From Dyadobacter sp. LHD-138 (GTDB taxonomy: Bacteria > Bacteroidota > Bacteroidia > Cytophagales > Spirosomataceae), in NCBI RefSeq assembly GCF_030929615.1, contig NZ_JAVFVU010000015.1, positions 140,065 through 204,064 on the forward strand: a stretch of DNA of 64,000 nt. Direction: 5' to 3'. The notes beneath the pieces are model-generated. The model did not search any database. It was given only the letters and a program-made list of their open reading frames with translations, and was not told where the DNA came from. Both the position numbers and the translations under genes were made by a program. Shown in pieces: positions 29,431 to 38,066 of the stretch (position 1 is its first letter; each line of letters starts with the position of its first letter).

Positions 29431-29637
29431 TCAGGTATTCTTTTTTAAGGTCCGCAAAATAGCTTCGTCTGGTACCACGCCATGAGAGAATAAATAGTCA
29501 TTGTATCCTTCCAGGGTTTCAGTTCCGGGCAGTTTGTACCTGCCGTTAAATATCCACGTAGGATGGCGTTGATGCACGATACCCTGCGACAGAATTTTAA
29601 CCGGACTATCCATAAAGTAAAAAGCGGCACCATTTGA
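29431..29637 (-). pseudogene. C-terminal gene remnant containing 'PTWIFNGRYKLPG'
   Basis: An in-frame stretch of about 68 codons ends at 29431 and is closed upstream by a stop near 29638, just before the biotin-operon promoter. The sequence looks coding ('HPTWIFNGRYKLPGTETLEG', 'YLFSHGVVPDEAILRTLKK') but has no credible start. The 'PTWIxNG' word recalls the cis-Pro region of DsbA/thioredoxin-fold proteins; this is a weak guess. It may be the tail of a gene cut when the biotin operon arrived. Confidence 0.4.
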
Positions 29638-29661
29638 CTATCCGGCAAGCAACTATATTTG
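29634..29661 (+). promoter_or_regulatory. Promoter of the biotin operon
   Basis: TATATTTG (29654-29661) matches the Bacteroidota -7 consensus TAnnTTTG exactly, and a TTTG word ends 17 bases upstream (29633-29636), close to the expected -33 spacing. The start codon of the first gene follows 18 bases after the box, leaving a very short leader. I see no BirA-like palindrome. Confidence 0.6.
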
Positions 29662-29679
29662 GCAAAAAACTAAAAGAAA

Positions 29680-30294
29680 ATGACCAATACCATTCAATGC
29701 ATTGTTGAAAATAACGCGCTACACATAAAATGGCTCAATACCTTATCATTTATGGAGAATGCAGGAGCACGTAAAATATCTGCCTGTGAGCATCCTACCC
29801 AAGTTGGCATCATCCAATTAAAACATGCTGCCGAAGAACATCGACATGCGTATTATTTAAAAAAACAAATTCTAAAAATTGATGCAAACAGTTGCAGCAC
29901 TTATAGCGATGCTGAGCTGCTTGCCCCTCGGGCAACGCGTTTTTATTTACATGCTTTGGACATCCAATGCTCTCGCTATTTAAAAAAGCAGTTTCAATTA
30001 CAGGGAGCTGAACTAAAATATGCGGCTTATCTATTTGTGACTTATGCTATTGAAGTACGTGCTGATTTATTGTATCCCGTTTACCAAGATATCCTTTCCA
30101 ATGTCAAACATCATGTAATGGTAAAATCGATTATTGTTGAGGAAGAAGGTCATTTGGAAGAGATGATTGGCCAACTGAACAACTTTCGATCAGATTGGAA
30201 AGAACACGCCTCGGCTATCTTAGCATTCGAACAAGTATTGTTTGAGGACTGGCTGCACCGAATCAATACGGAAATTCATCATGCATCAAATTAA
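29680..30294 (+). CDS. Ferritin-like di-iron protein, first gene of the biotin operon
   Basis: 204 residues, no signal peptide, largely helical. A complete carboxylate-bridged di-iron ligand set can be read: Glu26 (helix 1), Glu53-x-x-His56 ('AAEEHRHAYY'), Glu125 ('YAIEVRAD') and Glu155-x-x-His158 ('EEEGHLEEM'). This E/ExxH/E/ExxH pattern is that of ribonucleotide reductase R2, AurF and acyl-ACP desaturases. The gene overlaps bioF by 14 bases, so its product is probably needed for biotin synthesis. No bioC, bioH, bioG, bioI or bioW homologue is in the operon. I infer an oxygenase or oxidase that helps make the pimeloyl thioester used by BioF. I know no named family for it; a bacterioferritin-like storage role is unlikely in this setting. 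Confidence 0.75.
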   Translation: MTNTIQCIVENNALHIKWLNTLSFMENAGARKISACEHPTQVGIIQLKHAAEEHRHAYYLKKQILKIDANSCSTYSDAELLAPRATRFYLHALDIQCSRYLKKQFQLQGAELKYAAYLFVTYAIEVRADLLYPVYQDILSNVKHHVMVKSIIVEEEGHLEEMIGQLNNFRSDWKEHASAILAFEQVLFEDWLHRINTEIHHASN

Positions 30295-31396
30295 TCAACG
30301 ACTAAACAAAGCCTTGGCGCATCGTACTGATCTGGATATGCTACGCAGTTTAAAGGCTCCTAAAAAAGGGATTGATTTTTACTCCAACGATTATCTTGGA
30401 TTGACCCATAACAATGAATTTCACACACTACTTCTTGAGGCAATTAATACTGACCCCTCTTTATTGGTAGGAGCCACAGGATCACGTCTGATTAGCGGGA
30501 ATTCTGCATGCACCATGCAAACAGAAGCTTTCATTGCCGCAAAACATAAAGCAGCAGCAGCCTTATTGTTCCCATCTGGTTTTATGGCAAACCTTGCGCT
30601 ATTTTCTAGCGTGCCAAAACGAGGTGATACTTTGTTGATGGATGAATTCATACACCGATCTGTGCGCGATGGTGCCCGTTTGTCTGCTGCACAGGGCTAT
30701 AGATTCAGGCATAATGACCTGAATCACTTGGAGCAGTTGTTGAAAAAAAGCAAGGGAACCACTTTTATAGCCATAGAAAGTTTGTATTCCATGGAAGGTG
30801 ATTTTGCTGATTTGGAAACCATCGTTGCTTTAGCAGAACGCTATCAGTCCGCATTGATCGTAGATGAAGCCCATGCCTTTGGCGTTTTTGGCTATGGGTT
30901 GGTTGCACATAAAGATCTGCAAGAGAGAGTCTTTGCAACTGTAATTACTTACGGTAAGGCGATGGGTTTACATGGATCAGCTATTTTAGGAAGCCATTCC
31001 TTGATTTCTTATCTGGTTAATTTTGCCGCCGCTTTTATCTATACCACCGCCCTGAACGATTTCCATGCAGTGAGCTTGCGAAAAGGTTACGAATTTCTTG
31101 CGCATTATCCAGAGCTTGCTCAAACATTACAGCAACGCATTTTGGAATTTAGAACTTCTGGCATTCCATTGCTTTCGGCTGCAAATAGTCCTATACAAAC
31201 ATTATTAGTGCCGAGCAGTACCGCAGCAAGAGCCTTGCAAATGGAACTAGAAAAGCAGCAACTCTTAACCTTTGCAGTAGTGTCACCCACTGTAAAAGCG
31301 GGTACAGAACGCTTGCGCATCTGCCTGCATGCTTTTAATACCCAAGCAGAGCTGGATCAACTTACTTATGCATTGCGCAATTATTTGACGACATGA
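30281..31396 (+). CDS. bioF: 8-amino-7-oxononanoate synthase
   Basis: PLP enzyme of the alpha-oxoamine synthase family that condenses pimeloyl-ACP or pimeloyl-CoA with L-alanine to give KAPA. ATG 30281 is preferred over the upstream in-frame ATG 30242, which lies deep inside the preceding gene. It gives 371 residues, normal for BioF. Landmarks: 'DFYSNDYLGL', 'GSRLISGNS', 'EAFIAAKHKAAAALLFPSGFMAN', 'VDEAHAFGVFGYG', and the Schiff-base Lys226 in 'ITYGKAMGLHG'. It overlaps the ferritin-like gene by 14 bases and bioD by 4 (ATGA), so translation is coupled. Confidence 0.95.
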   Translation: MHQINQRLNKALAHRTDLDMLRSLKAPKKGIDFYSNDYLGLTHNNEFHTLLLEAINTDPSLLVGATGSRLISGNSACTMQTEAFIAAKHKAAAALLFPSGFMANLALFSSVPKRGDTLLMDEFIHRSVRDGARLSAAQGYRFRHNDLNHLEQLLKKSKGTTFIAIESLYSMEGDFADLETIVALAERYQSALIVDEAHAFGVFGYGLVAHKDLQERVFATVITYGKAMGLHGSAILGSHSLISYLVNFAAAFIYTTALNDFHAVSLRKGYEFLAHYPELAQTLQQRILEFRTSGIPLLSAANSPIQTLLVPSSTAARALQMELEKQQLLTFAVVSPTVKAGTERLRICLHAFNTQAELDQLTYALRNYLTT

Positions 31397-32019
31397 AAGC
31401 ATCTAACAAACTTTTTGTAACGGGTATTGGGACGGGTGTTGGCAAAACCATTTGCGCTGCCATACTCGTTGAATACCTGCAGGCCGATTACTGGAAACCT
31501 ATACAGTCCGGTGACCTGGAGCAATCCGACAGTATGCAGATACAACAATTGGTCAATGAACACATACGGATTCACCCGGAACGTTATCGTTTGAAACTGG
31601 CCGCCTCTCCACATAAATCGGCAGCACAAGAACAGTTGACGATACAGCTAGCGGATTTTAAACTACCCGAAACCGACAACCACCTGATTGTTGAAGGAGC
31701 CGGTGGACTTTTTGTACCCATATCGGACACAGTTTATGTACGCGATCTTATCCAACGATTAGCGCTTCCGGTAGTACTCGTCGCCAGAGATTATCTCGGG
31801 TGCATCAATCACACGCTACTTACGTTAAAAGTCTTGAAAGAAGACCGTATTCCGATTGCCTATTTTGTCTTTAATGGGCTTTTTGATCCGGATACCAAAC
31901 GAGCCATCACCAAATTTTTAGACCGGAACACCTGCATCTTGCAATTGCCCGATATAGCAACACTTGACCGAGCTACCGTTCAACAAATCGCAAAACAGAT
32001 AACAAGCCTAACAGCATAA
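31393..32019 (+). CDS. bioD: Dethiobiotin synthetase
   Basis: Cytosolic ATP-dependent enzyme that closes the ureido ring of DAPA with CO2. 208 residues. P-loop 'GIGTGVGKT' at 11-19, substrate loop 'YWKPIQSGD' near 35, and 'VEGAGGLFVPI' carrying the conserved Glu-Gly-Ala-Gly-Gly segment. The ATG overlaps the bioF stop (ATGA), and bioB follows after 3 bases. Confidence 0.95.
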   Translation: MKASNKLFVTGIGTGVGKTICAAILVEYLQADYWKPIQSGDLEQSDSMQIQQLVNEHIRIHPERYRLKLAASPHKSAAQEQLTIQLADFKLPETDNHLIVEGAGGLFVPISDTVYVRDLIQRLALPVVLVARDYLGCINHTLLTLKVLKEDRIPIAYFVFNGLFDPDTKRAITKFLDRNTCILQLPDIATLDRATVQQIAKQITSLTA

Positions 32020-32022
32020 AAA

Positions 32023-33012
32023 ATGAACAAAGAATTAAGACACGATTGGACTAAAGAAGAAATTCAGGCTATTTATGACCAACCTTTATTAGAATTGGTT
32101 TATCAGGCCGCAACCGTACACCGCACCTGGCACAAACCCTCAGAAGTACAGGTATGTACGTTGCTTTCTGTAAAAACAGGCGGGTGTCCAGAGGATTGCT
32201 CGTACTGCGGACAAGCAGCCCGTTATCATACCGATATCAAAGTACAAGCACTTCTACCTACCGAAACAGTGATTGCACATGCACAAAAGGCAAAAGATGC
32301 CGGGTCATCTCGCTTCTGCATGGCAGCGGCTTGGCGCGAAGTAAGGAACAACAAAGATTTTGACCGAATTATTGAGATGGTAAAAGGTGTTAATGATCTG
32401 GGGTTGGAAGTTTGCTGCACATTGGGGATGCTTACAGAAGAACAAGCCTTGCGCTTACAAGAAGCAGGCTTACACGCTTATAACCACAATTTGGATACTT
32501 CGGAAAGCTATTACGATGAAATTATAAGTACACGTAAGTTTGATCAACGTATCGACACAATCAACAATGTGAGAAAAGCCGGGATCACGGTCTGCTCAGG
32601 AGGTATCATCGGTCTGGGAGAAGCCCCTGCCGATCGTGTATCTATGCTGCTAACCTTGGCGACTATGCCTAAACATCCGGAATCGGTTCCTGTAAATGCA
32701 CTGGCCCGAGTGAAAGGAACACCGTTAGAAAACAATCCAAAAGTGCCTATTTGGGATATGGTGCGTATGATTGCTACCGCACGTATTACCATGCCGGCTT
32801 CTGTGGTACGTCTCAGTGCCGGGCGCATAGAAATGACCGAAGAAGAACAAGCCTGGTGTTTTATGGCAGGAGCCAATTCAATCTTTACGGGGGAACGCGA
32901 AACCCTGCTGGTGACCCCAAATCCTGGCATATCGGAAGATATGCAAATGTTTCGGAATCTAGGCTTACAACCACTGACCAAAAAAAGTGAAGGCGTATGT
33001 ACAACGATTTAA
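32023..33012 (+). CDS. bioB: Biotin synthase
   Basis: Radical-SAM enzyme that inserts sulfur into dethiobiotin. 329 residues. The [4Fe-4S] motif is Cys55-x3-Cys59-x2-Cys62 ('[12 protein letters not shown]'). The ligands of the second [2Fe-2S] cluster are expected in '[12 protein letters not shown]' and '[10 protein letters not shown]'. 'YNHNLDTS', '[10 protein letters not shown]' and 'RLSAGR' are further BioB signatures. All expected motifs are intact and the length is typical. The end overlaps the bioA start by 16 bases. Confidence 0.98.
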   Translation: MNKELRHDWTKEEIQAIYDQPLLELVYQAATVHRTWHKPSEVQVCTLLSVKTGGCPEDCSYCGQAARYHTDIKVQALLPTETVIAHAQKAKDAGSSRFCMAAAWREVRNNKDFDRIIEMVKGVNDLGLEVCCTLGMLTEEQALRLQEAGLHAYNHNLDTSESYYDEIISTRKFDQRIDTINNVRKAGITVCSGGIIGLGEAPADRVSMLLTLATMPKHPESVPVNALARVKGTPLENNPKVPIWDMVRMIATARITMPASVVRLSAGRIEMTEEEQAWCFMAGANSIFTGERETLLVTPNPGISEDMQMFRNLGLQPLTKKSEGVCTTI

Positions 33013-34277
33013 AAGCACGCGATAAGGCTGTTAATTGGCATCCATATACCCAAATGAAAACAGCCAATGAGATTATTCCGATCGTACGTGGTGAGGGAGC
33101 CTACCTGTACGATGCAAATGGCAAACGCTATATCGATGCGGTTTCCTCTTGGTGGGTAACTTTGCATGGGCATGCACATCCGCATATTGCGAAGAGAGTT
33201 TCGGAACAGTTGCTCAAATTAGAACAGGTCATCTTTGCAGGGTTCACCCATGAACCTGCCATTCAACTATCCGAACAATTACTTCATTTGCTACCCGCTA
33301 ATCAGCAAAAAGTATTTTATACGGATAACGGCTCGACTGCGGTGGAAGTGGCCTTAAAAATGTGTGTGCAATATGCCTATAACCATGGATTGAAAAAGAC
33401 CAAGATTTTGGCTTTTGAAAATGCATATCACGGCGATACCTTCGGAGCCATGTCAGTTAGCAGCCGAAGTAAATGGACCGAACCTTTTGGAGACTTACTT
33501 TTTGAAGTGATTTACATTGAAACGCCTACAAAAAATAATTTTGAAAGAACCAAAGCTATAATCGAAGAACATCGCAACGAATTAGCCTGTTTTATATACG
33601 AGCCATTGGTGCAAGGTGCAGCAGGCATGCTGATGCATGAGCCTGAAGATTTGGATCGGTTGATGCAATACTGCCGATCAAAAGAGATCCTCATGATACA
33701 GGATGAAATCTTTGTAGGCTTTGGTAGAACCGGTCGTTTATTTGCCGCCGATCACCTCGCAGAAAAACCAGATATCATGTGCTTTTCAAAAGGCCTTACC
33801 GGCGGTACCTTCCCGTTAGGACTTACCACATGCAGTCAAGAGATATACGAGGCTTTCTATGCAGATGATCCGTATAAGACATTATTTCATGGGCATTCTT
33901 TCACCGCCAATCCACTGGCTTGTACGGCTGCTCTGGCCAGTTTGGAATTGCTTTTAAGTGAGGAAACTCAGTATGATATCCAAAGAATATGTAAAGAACA
34001 CGAGCAATTCGTTGCTGAGGTAGACTCACACCCAAAGATTAAGCGCTTGCGTCAATGCGGCACCATATTGGCTATTGAGTTACAAATCGAAGAAAATAGT
34101 TCGTATTTCAATCAACAATATGCGTATTTGTATACTCATTTTTTAAACGAGGGTATCATCCTGCGCCCTTTGGGAAATATTCTCTATCTGGTCCCTCCTT
34201 ATTGTCTTTCTTCAGTTGATTTGCATTTCATATATCACACCATAAAAAAAGTACTGGATCCCTCACAAATTCATTAA
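32997..34277 (+). CDS. bioA: Adenosylmethionine-8-amino-7-oxononanoate aminotransferase
   Basis: Class III PLP aminotransferase that uses SAM as amino donor to turn KAPA into DAPA. 426 residues. Landmarks: 'WHPYTQMK' at the start, '[18 protein letters not shown]' (the BioA-specific SWW), '[15 protein letters not shown]', '[11 protein letters not shown]', '[13 protein letters not shown]' and the PLP Lys265 in 'CFSKGLTGG'. It is the last gene of the operon, and its stop codon lies inside a 9-bp hairpin. Confidence 0.97.
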   Translation: MYNDLKARDKAVNWHPYTQMKTANEIIPIVRGEGAYLYDANGKRYIDAVSSWWVTLHGHAHPHIAKRVSEQLLKLEQVIFAGFTHEPAIQLSEQLLHLLPANQQKVFYTDNGSTAVEVALKMCVQYAYNHGLKKTKILAFENAYHGDTFGAMSVSSRSKWTEPFGDLLFEVIYIETPTKNNFERTKAIIEEHRNELACFIYEPLVQGAAGMLMHEPEDLDRLMQYCRSKEILMIQDEIFVGFGRTGRLFAADHLAEKPDIMCFSKGLTGGTFPLGLTTCSQEIYEAFYADDPYKTLFHGHSFTANPLACTAALASLELLLSEETQYDIQRICKEHEQFVAEVDSHPKIKRLRQCGTILAIELQIEENSSYFNQQYAYLYTHFLNEGIILRPLGNILYLVPPYCLSSVDLHFIYHTIKKVLDPSQIH

Positions 34278-34295
34278 TTCAATGGCTTTGTGAGG
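34261..34295 (+). terminator. Hairpin over the bioA stop codon
   Basis: CCTCACAAA (34261-34269) and TTTGTGAGG (34287-34295) form a perfect 9-bp stem with a 17-base loop holding the bioA stop. A second small repeat, ATTCAATG/CATTGAAT (34277-34284 and 34306-34313), could compete with it. No T-run follows, so a terminator role is likely only by position. Confidence 0.4.
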
Positions 34296-34330
34296 AGACT
34301 GTAAACATTGAATCATCACACAATTCCAAC

Positions 34331-34389
34331 CATTGTTTGTATCTCATATCTTAGAAATAAATTTTCCAAAATATGAGATACAAACAATG
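34331..34389. repeat. Perfect 19-bp inverted repeat between convergent operons
   Basis: The arms cattgtttgtatctcatat (34331-34349) and its exact reverse complement (34371-34389) are separated by 21 AT-rich bases. The right arm ends two bases before the stop codon of the minus-strand enolase-family gene. It lies exactly where the biotin operon and PUL 2 converge. It may act as a bidirectional terminator, though no T-run is present, or be the scar or end of a small element. Confidence 0.65.
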
Positions 34390-34391
34390 AT

Positions 34392-35573
34392 TCACGACAA
34401 TAAATCAGGCGTCCGATATATTACCTCATCCCTGACTTTGATCTCCACATTGACCAGATACTCCATTAAACGAGATTTATCGATCTCCATACCAAGACCT
34501 GGCTGATCAGGTACCCGAACCATTCCGTCCGCATCCGGCAGAATCTTATTCAGTGTGATATCCAATGCCAGACTTTTCGGCTCCACCGGATATTCGCAAA
34601 TGATGTCCTTTTCCAAACCTGCATAAGGCTGGATCGAGGCGCTCAGCGCGAGATGCGAGGTGAAGGTATGGTTGACATAAGTGATATTTTTCCGGACCGC
34701 GTGGTCAGCCGCGCGTTTGGCCGACGTAATCCCACCGATCCGCCCCGTATCAATCTGGATATATTTTAAACCTGCAAAATCGAGCATGGCAGCGGCTTGC
34801 ACATAATTGTTACAACCTTCGCCAGCCGCCAGCGGGACATTGGGCTTGGCAACGGAAAGGGCTTTATAAGGTCCCAGCGCCATATTCGCAAACGGTTCTT
34901 CCAGCCAGTAAGTATTTACTTCTTTCAGGGAATCCAGACGTTGCCTGGCTGTATCCGAATCCTCATTCCAGACCGTTCCGATATCAATCATCAGATACAG
35001 ATCATTGCCCAAACCTTCACGGGCGGCGCGAAAATGATCCCCGTCTGTTTTGGCACCTGCCTTACCAATAGGCCCCCAGCCAAATTTCACAGCTTTGTAG
35101 CCGGCATGCCGGGAGGCTTTTGCTTTTTCAAAGGTCAGCTCCGGCGTGTCTCCAAACAGCTGGGATGCATAAGGCAGTTTGGGAAATGCTTTGTTGTAAC
35201 CGATCAGCTTGTAAACAGGCTCCTGCGCATACTTTCCAAACAGATCCCACAACGCGATATCAATCCCGGAAAGCGTATGATCCGACTGCAAAAGGTCAAA
35301 ACAATTCTCATGAACGCGTCGGGTAATCTGATAAATATCCTCAACACGGTTCAGCGGCATACCTTCCACCGCCCATTTCACCGGTTTGCAGGCGCTGTGT
35401 GACATCGGACATACATAACTGGCGATCGTAGGAAGGGGTGAAGCCTCGCATTCACCCCAACCTTCCAGCCCGCCGCCGCGTACCCGCACGAGTGTCGAAT
35501 CCTGGCTTCCATCGCCAATGTCAAGTACTTCCGACATACTGAGATAAAAAAAATCTACCGATTCAATTTTCAT
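34392..35573 (-). CDS. Enolase-superfamily enzyme (mandelate racemase/muconate lactonizing type)
   Basis: 393 residues: N-terminal alpha/beta capping domain (1-120) and a beta-barrel catalytic domain. Metal ligands are seen at the barrel strand ends: Asp in 'YLMIDIG', Glu in 'YWLEEPFA' and Glu in 'LAAGEGCNN'. 'YKAVKFGWG' carries the second-strand Lys, and 'YVNHTFTSHLALSAS' supplies a possible late-strand His. Family members abstract the alpha proton of a carboxylate sugar; most in sugar clusters are acid-sugar dehydratases giving 2-keto-3-deoxy acids. It is the last gene of PUL 2, downstream of an SDR, and probably dehydrates the acid made by that oxidation. The substrate is not predictable by eye. 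Confidence 0.88.
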   Translation of the reverse strand: MKIESVDFFYLSMSEVLDIGDGSQDSTLVRVRGGGLEGWGECEASPLPTIASYVCPMSHSACKPVKWAVEGMPLNRVEDIYQITRRVHENCFDLLQSDHTLSGIDIALWDLFGKYAQEPVYKLIGYNKAFPKLPYASQLFGDTPELTFEKAKASRHAGYKAVKFGWGPIGKAGAKTDGDHFRAAREGLGNDLYLMIDIGTVWNEDSDTARQRLDSLKEVNTYWLEEPFANMALGPYKALSVAKPNVPLAAGEGCNNYVQAAAMLDFAGLKYIQIDTGRIGGITSAKRAADHAVRKNITYVNHTFTSHLALSASIQPYAGLEKDIICEYPVEPKSLALDITLNKILPDADGMVRVPDQPGLGMEIDKSRLMEYLVNVEIKVRDEVIYRTPDLLS

Positions 35574-35607
35574 GATTAAAGGTTTAGAAATGAATAAATT
35601 AAATTGA

Positions 35608-36351
35608 TTAAAATGTGATGGTCAACCCACCATCGACCGTAATGACCTGCCCGGTGATATAGGATGCGTCTTTTCCGGCGAGAAAAAAAACGACCCCTGA
35701 TATCTCTTCGGGCATGGCGGCACGGCGCAACGGCAAGTGGTTTCCTTCAATATAATTATCCCGGAACCATTTGGTTTCTAACTCGTTCTCCCCATCGGTC
35801 ACCGACATGGGTGTATCCACAAATCCGGGCGCAACCGCGTTAACGAGGATATTCCTATCCGCCAGTTCCAGCGCCATCGACCTGCAAAACTGATTGATCG
35901 CCGCCTTCGCCATCGCGTAGCTACTCCCATATTGTTCCGCCCGCTCTCCGTGGATTGAAGTAATATGGATGATACGACCATTACCGGACATCAGACTGAT
36001 ACCTAGCCGCGACGTCATCAGACAACCGTTAACCATCAGATCAAAGATTCGCCGCCAGCGTTCCGGCTCCATTTCCAGCAAGTCTGTCCGCTCAGATACA
36101 CCGGCGCAGTTGACCAGCACATCCAGCCTTCCCCATTTTTCAAGGATCATCTTCCCACAGCTTTTAACAGCCGCCGAATCCGCATAACTCCCTGCAAATA
36201 TGAGATGGTTTCCTGCCGGAAGGTCTTGCATGATACGCCGCAGTTTTTTTGTCTGAATGTCGTTCAAACAAACATCCCAGCCTTCCTGTGCAAATCGCAT
36301 GGCGGTGGCAAGGCCTATGCCCGAGGCGGCGCCGGTGATGAGTACTTTCAT
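35608..36351 (-). CDS. Short-chain dehydrogenase/reductase
   Basis: 247 residues, classical SDR. Cofactor motif 'TGAASGIG' at 6-13, 'NCAG' in the middle, active-site Tyr and Lys in 'SSYAMAK', and the end motif 'YITGQVITVDGG'. Its start overlaps the mutarotase-like stop by 4 bases, so translation is coupled. In PUL 2 it probably oxidises the imported sugar or its lactol, giving the lactone or acid for the enolase-superfamily enzyme. It could also be a reductase, since direction is not fixed by sequence. Confidence 0.92.
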   Translation of the reverse strand: MKVLITGAASGIGLATAMRFAQEGWDVCLNDIQTKKLRRIMQDLPAGNHLIFAGSYADSAAVKSCGKMILEKWGRLDVLVNCAGVSERTDLLEMEPERWRRIFDLMVNGCLMTSRLGISLMSGNGRIIHITSIHGERAEQYGSSYAMAKAAINQFCRSMALELADRNILVNAVAPGFVDTPMSVTDGENELETKWFRDNYIEGNHLPLRRAAMPEEISGVVFFLAGKDASYITGQVITVDGGLTITF

Positions 36352-37283
36352 AGATGGTCAGGGTGCAGATGCAGGCCGTCGACGGGACCAGCATATATTT
36401 TAACAATCGTATCAATCTCCTCTCCTGGCCCCAACGCTGTGCATTGACCCAGTTTCCGGGCATCGTTTACACGAACCGGCATAGCTGACGCTGGTTCGAG
36501 TATGGCGGTGTAATGGTCATTGAACTGTCCGTAAGAGGCAAAATACCATTGATAGGGAAATACTTTTTGATCATACTGGTAAGCAAAAACATGCTCCCCG
36601 TTTTTGCTCTGCATTTGCATGACGGCCTCCGGATTGTCATAGAGATAGAAAAAATCCATTGTCCCATCCTTAGCCGGAACCAGCGAAGCATCAGTGTTTT
36701 CTATTTCCGGCCACGAAAATTCATCCATATTTTTAAAGCGGGTTGAACCTGCACTGACAATACTGGCTCTTTTTGCCTTACTCAGCAGACGGTCGCCTTC
36801 CTGAATCTGGAGGGCTGCGTGGAGTTTCCAGAGAAAATGCCGCCGGGTGCCCGAGTCATTCCGGATCTTGTATCGGACCTCAATTTCGGGTTCGCTTGCA
36901 TGCAGCAAAAGGATTTTCCGATAATACAACCCGCTTAATGGCAGCGTTCCTTCTACCGATATGCCCCCAGGAATTACCTCATGGCTGAGCTGCGTCGTCC
37001 ATAACTCTCCATGATCGGGATATGCGACAGAATCAATAGTTTCCGGAATATCATTCGGCAACAGCTCGTCAATACCTCCCCAAAAGTTGGAATCATAATC
37101 TGCACCAGGTTCGTTTTGAGCCAACCCAATGCCTTTGTTATACCACAAAAACTCTTTTTCAAGCTTCTTATGATAAAGACTGGTAATCCTCCCACCGAGC
37201 TGCGGCGCGATCTCAAAGGAAAGTTGCTCGTTTTCGGCCCGGATGATCAGGACACCTTCTCTGTTTGTGATCTCGATTTTCAT
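36348..37283 (-). CDS. Galactose mutarotase-like (aldose 1-epimerase fold) protein
   Basis: 311 residues, no signal peptide. A beta-supersandwich fold of the mutarotase superfamily is indicated by 'FEIAPQLGGRITSLYHK' near the start, 'NFWGGIDELLPND', 'YPDHGELWTTQ' (the conserved His-Gly region) and 'FAYQYDQKVFPYQWYF'. It differs from true GalM and may belong to a DUF group in the same fold. Expected role is anomer conversion or binding of the sugar before oxidation. It sits between the PIG-L and SDR genes with no gap to either. Confidence 0.75.
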   Translation of the reverse strand: MKIEITNREGVLIIRAENEQLSFEIAPQLGGRITSLYHKKLEKEFLWYNKGIGLAQNEPGADYDSNFWGGIDELLPNDIPETIDSVAYPDHGELWTTQLSHEVIPGGISVEGTLPLSGLYYRKILLLHASEPEIEVRYKIRNDSGTRRHFLWKLHAALQIQEGDRLLSKAKRASIVSAGSTRFKNMDEFSWPEIENTDASLVPAKDGTMDFFYLYDNPEAVMQMQSKNGEHVFAYQYDQKVFPYQWYFASYGQFNDHYTAILEPASAMPVRVNDARKLGQCTALGPGEEIDTIVKIYAGPVDGLHLHPDHL

Positions 37284-38054
37284 TTATTTTTCCTGGCTAA
37301 TATGAAGCAAAGTGCCTAATTCAGCCGCCAGTAAATTATCCGCCGGATAGCTGAAACCGAGGTGCTGGCGAAAACCTTCTGCATAGGACCTGCCAATTTT
37401 TCTACCTAGTTTTTCACAATAATCTTCCATGGACACTACAAATTCGTCCAGTTCCGAGATCTGCCGCAGCCAGTCGCGCTGGCTTTTGTGGCATTTTAAC
37501 ATCTGTACTTTCAGCTCCATCACACTACTGATATCCACATGCATAGCCGACTGGATTTCCGTTCCAAAAATATCCCTTCCATGTGTAGGCTCACAATAGT
37601 ACAGATGTGGCACGGGCGAAAATGCCTCCATTCCTGCTATCGGAATATTGGGTATGCCAGCAGCCAGACAGGCTGTCTGCATGATCTTGCTTGTCATTTC
37701 ATGATCCACGATATAATCCGAAGGACTGGCCGTGATCACGAGCGACGGTCTCACCTTCCTCACAAGCTGGATGGCTTTCATCAGTGTAGGACGGTCGTAT
37801 GCTATAAAAATATCCTCACATTCAAGGCAATGATACTCCGCGCCGATCATAGCCGCCGCCATTGAGGCTTCAACCCTGCGGATGACACTGATCTCTTCCG
37901 GCCCCATCACCGTGGAACCGGCCTGCCCCGGCGTCATGGTGGCCATCACAATTTTCCAGCCGCGTTCAGCGAGCAGCGCAAGGGTACCGGCACATTGAAA
38001 TTCCGCGTCGTCAGGATGCGCAATGACACATAAAGCTGTTTTATTCGTTTCCAT
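37284..38054 (-). CDS. PIG-L/LmbE-family deacetylase
   Basis: 256 residues, cytoplasmic. The zinc motif 'AHPDDAEFQCAGTL' (His13, Asp15, Asp16) is intact, and a later His ligand is probable in 'DYIVDHEMTS'. 'MTPGQAGSTVMGPEEISVIRRVEA' is a family block. Such enzymes deacetylate N-acetyl sugars and relatives. Placed just after the symporter gene, it should act on the imported compound, suggesting that the PUL 2 ligand is N-acylated or O-acylated. It directly abuts the mutarotase-like gene. Confidence 0.92.
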   Translation of the reverse strand: METNKTALCVIAHPDDAEFQCAGTLALLAERGWKIVMATMTPGQAGSTVMGPEEISVIRRVEASMAAAMIGAEYHCLECEDIFIAYDRPTLMKAIQLVRKVRPSLVITASPSDYIVDHEMTSKIMQTACLAAGIPNIPIAGMEAFSPVPHLYYCEPTHGRDIFGTEIQSAMHVDISSVMELKVQMLKCHKSQRDWLRQISELDEFVVSMEDYCEKLGRKIGRSYAEGFRQHLGFSYPADNLLAAELGTLLHISQEK

Positions 38055-38066
38055 TTTTTCAAATTT

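Noticed and set aside
34797..35402. A 201-codon plus-strand open frame inside the enolase-superfamily gene
   Set aside because: It is antisense to an enzyme gene with intact metal ligands, and no motif is seen in its own frame.
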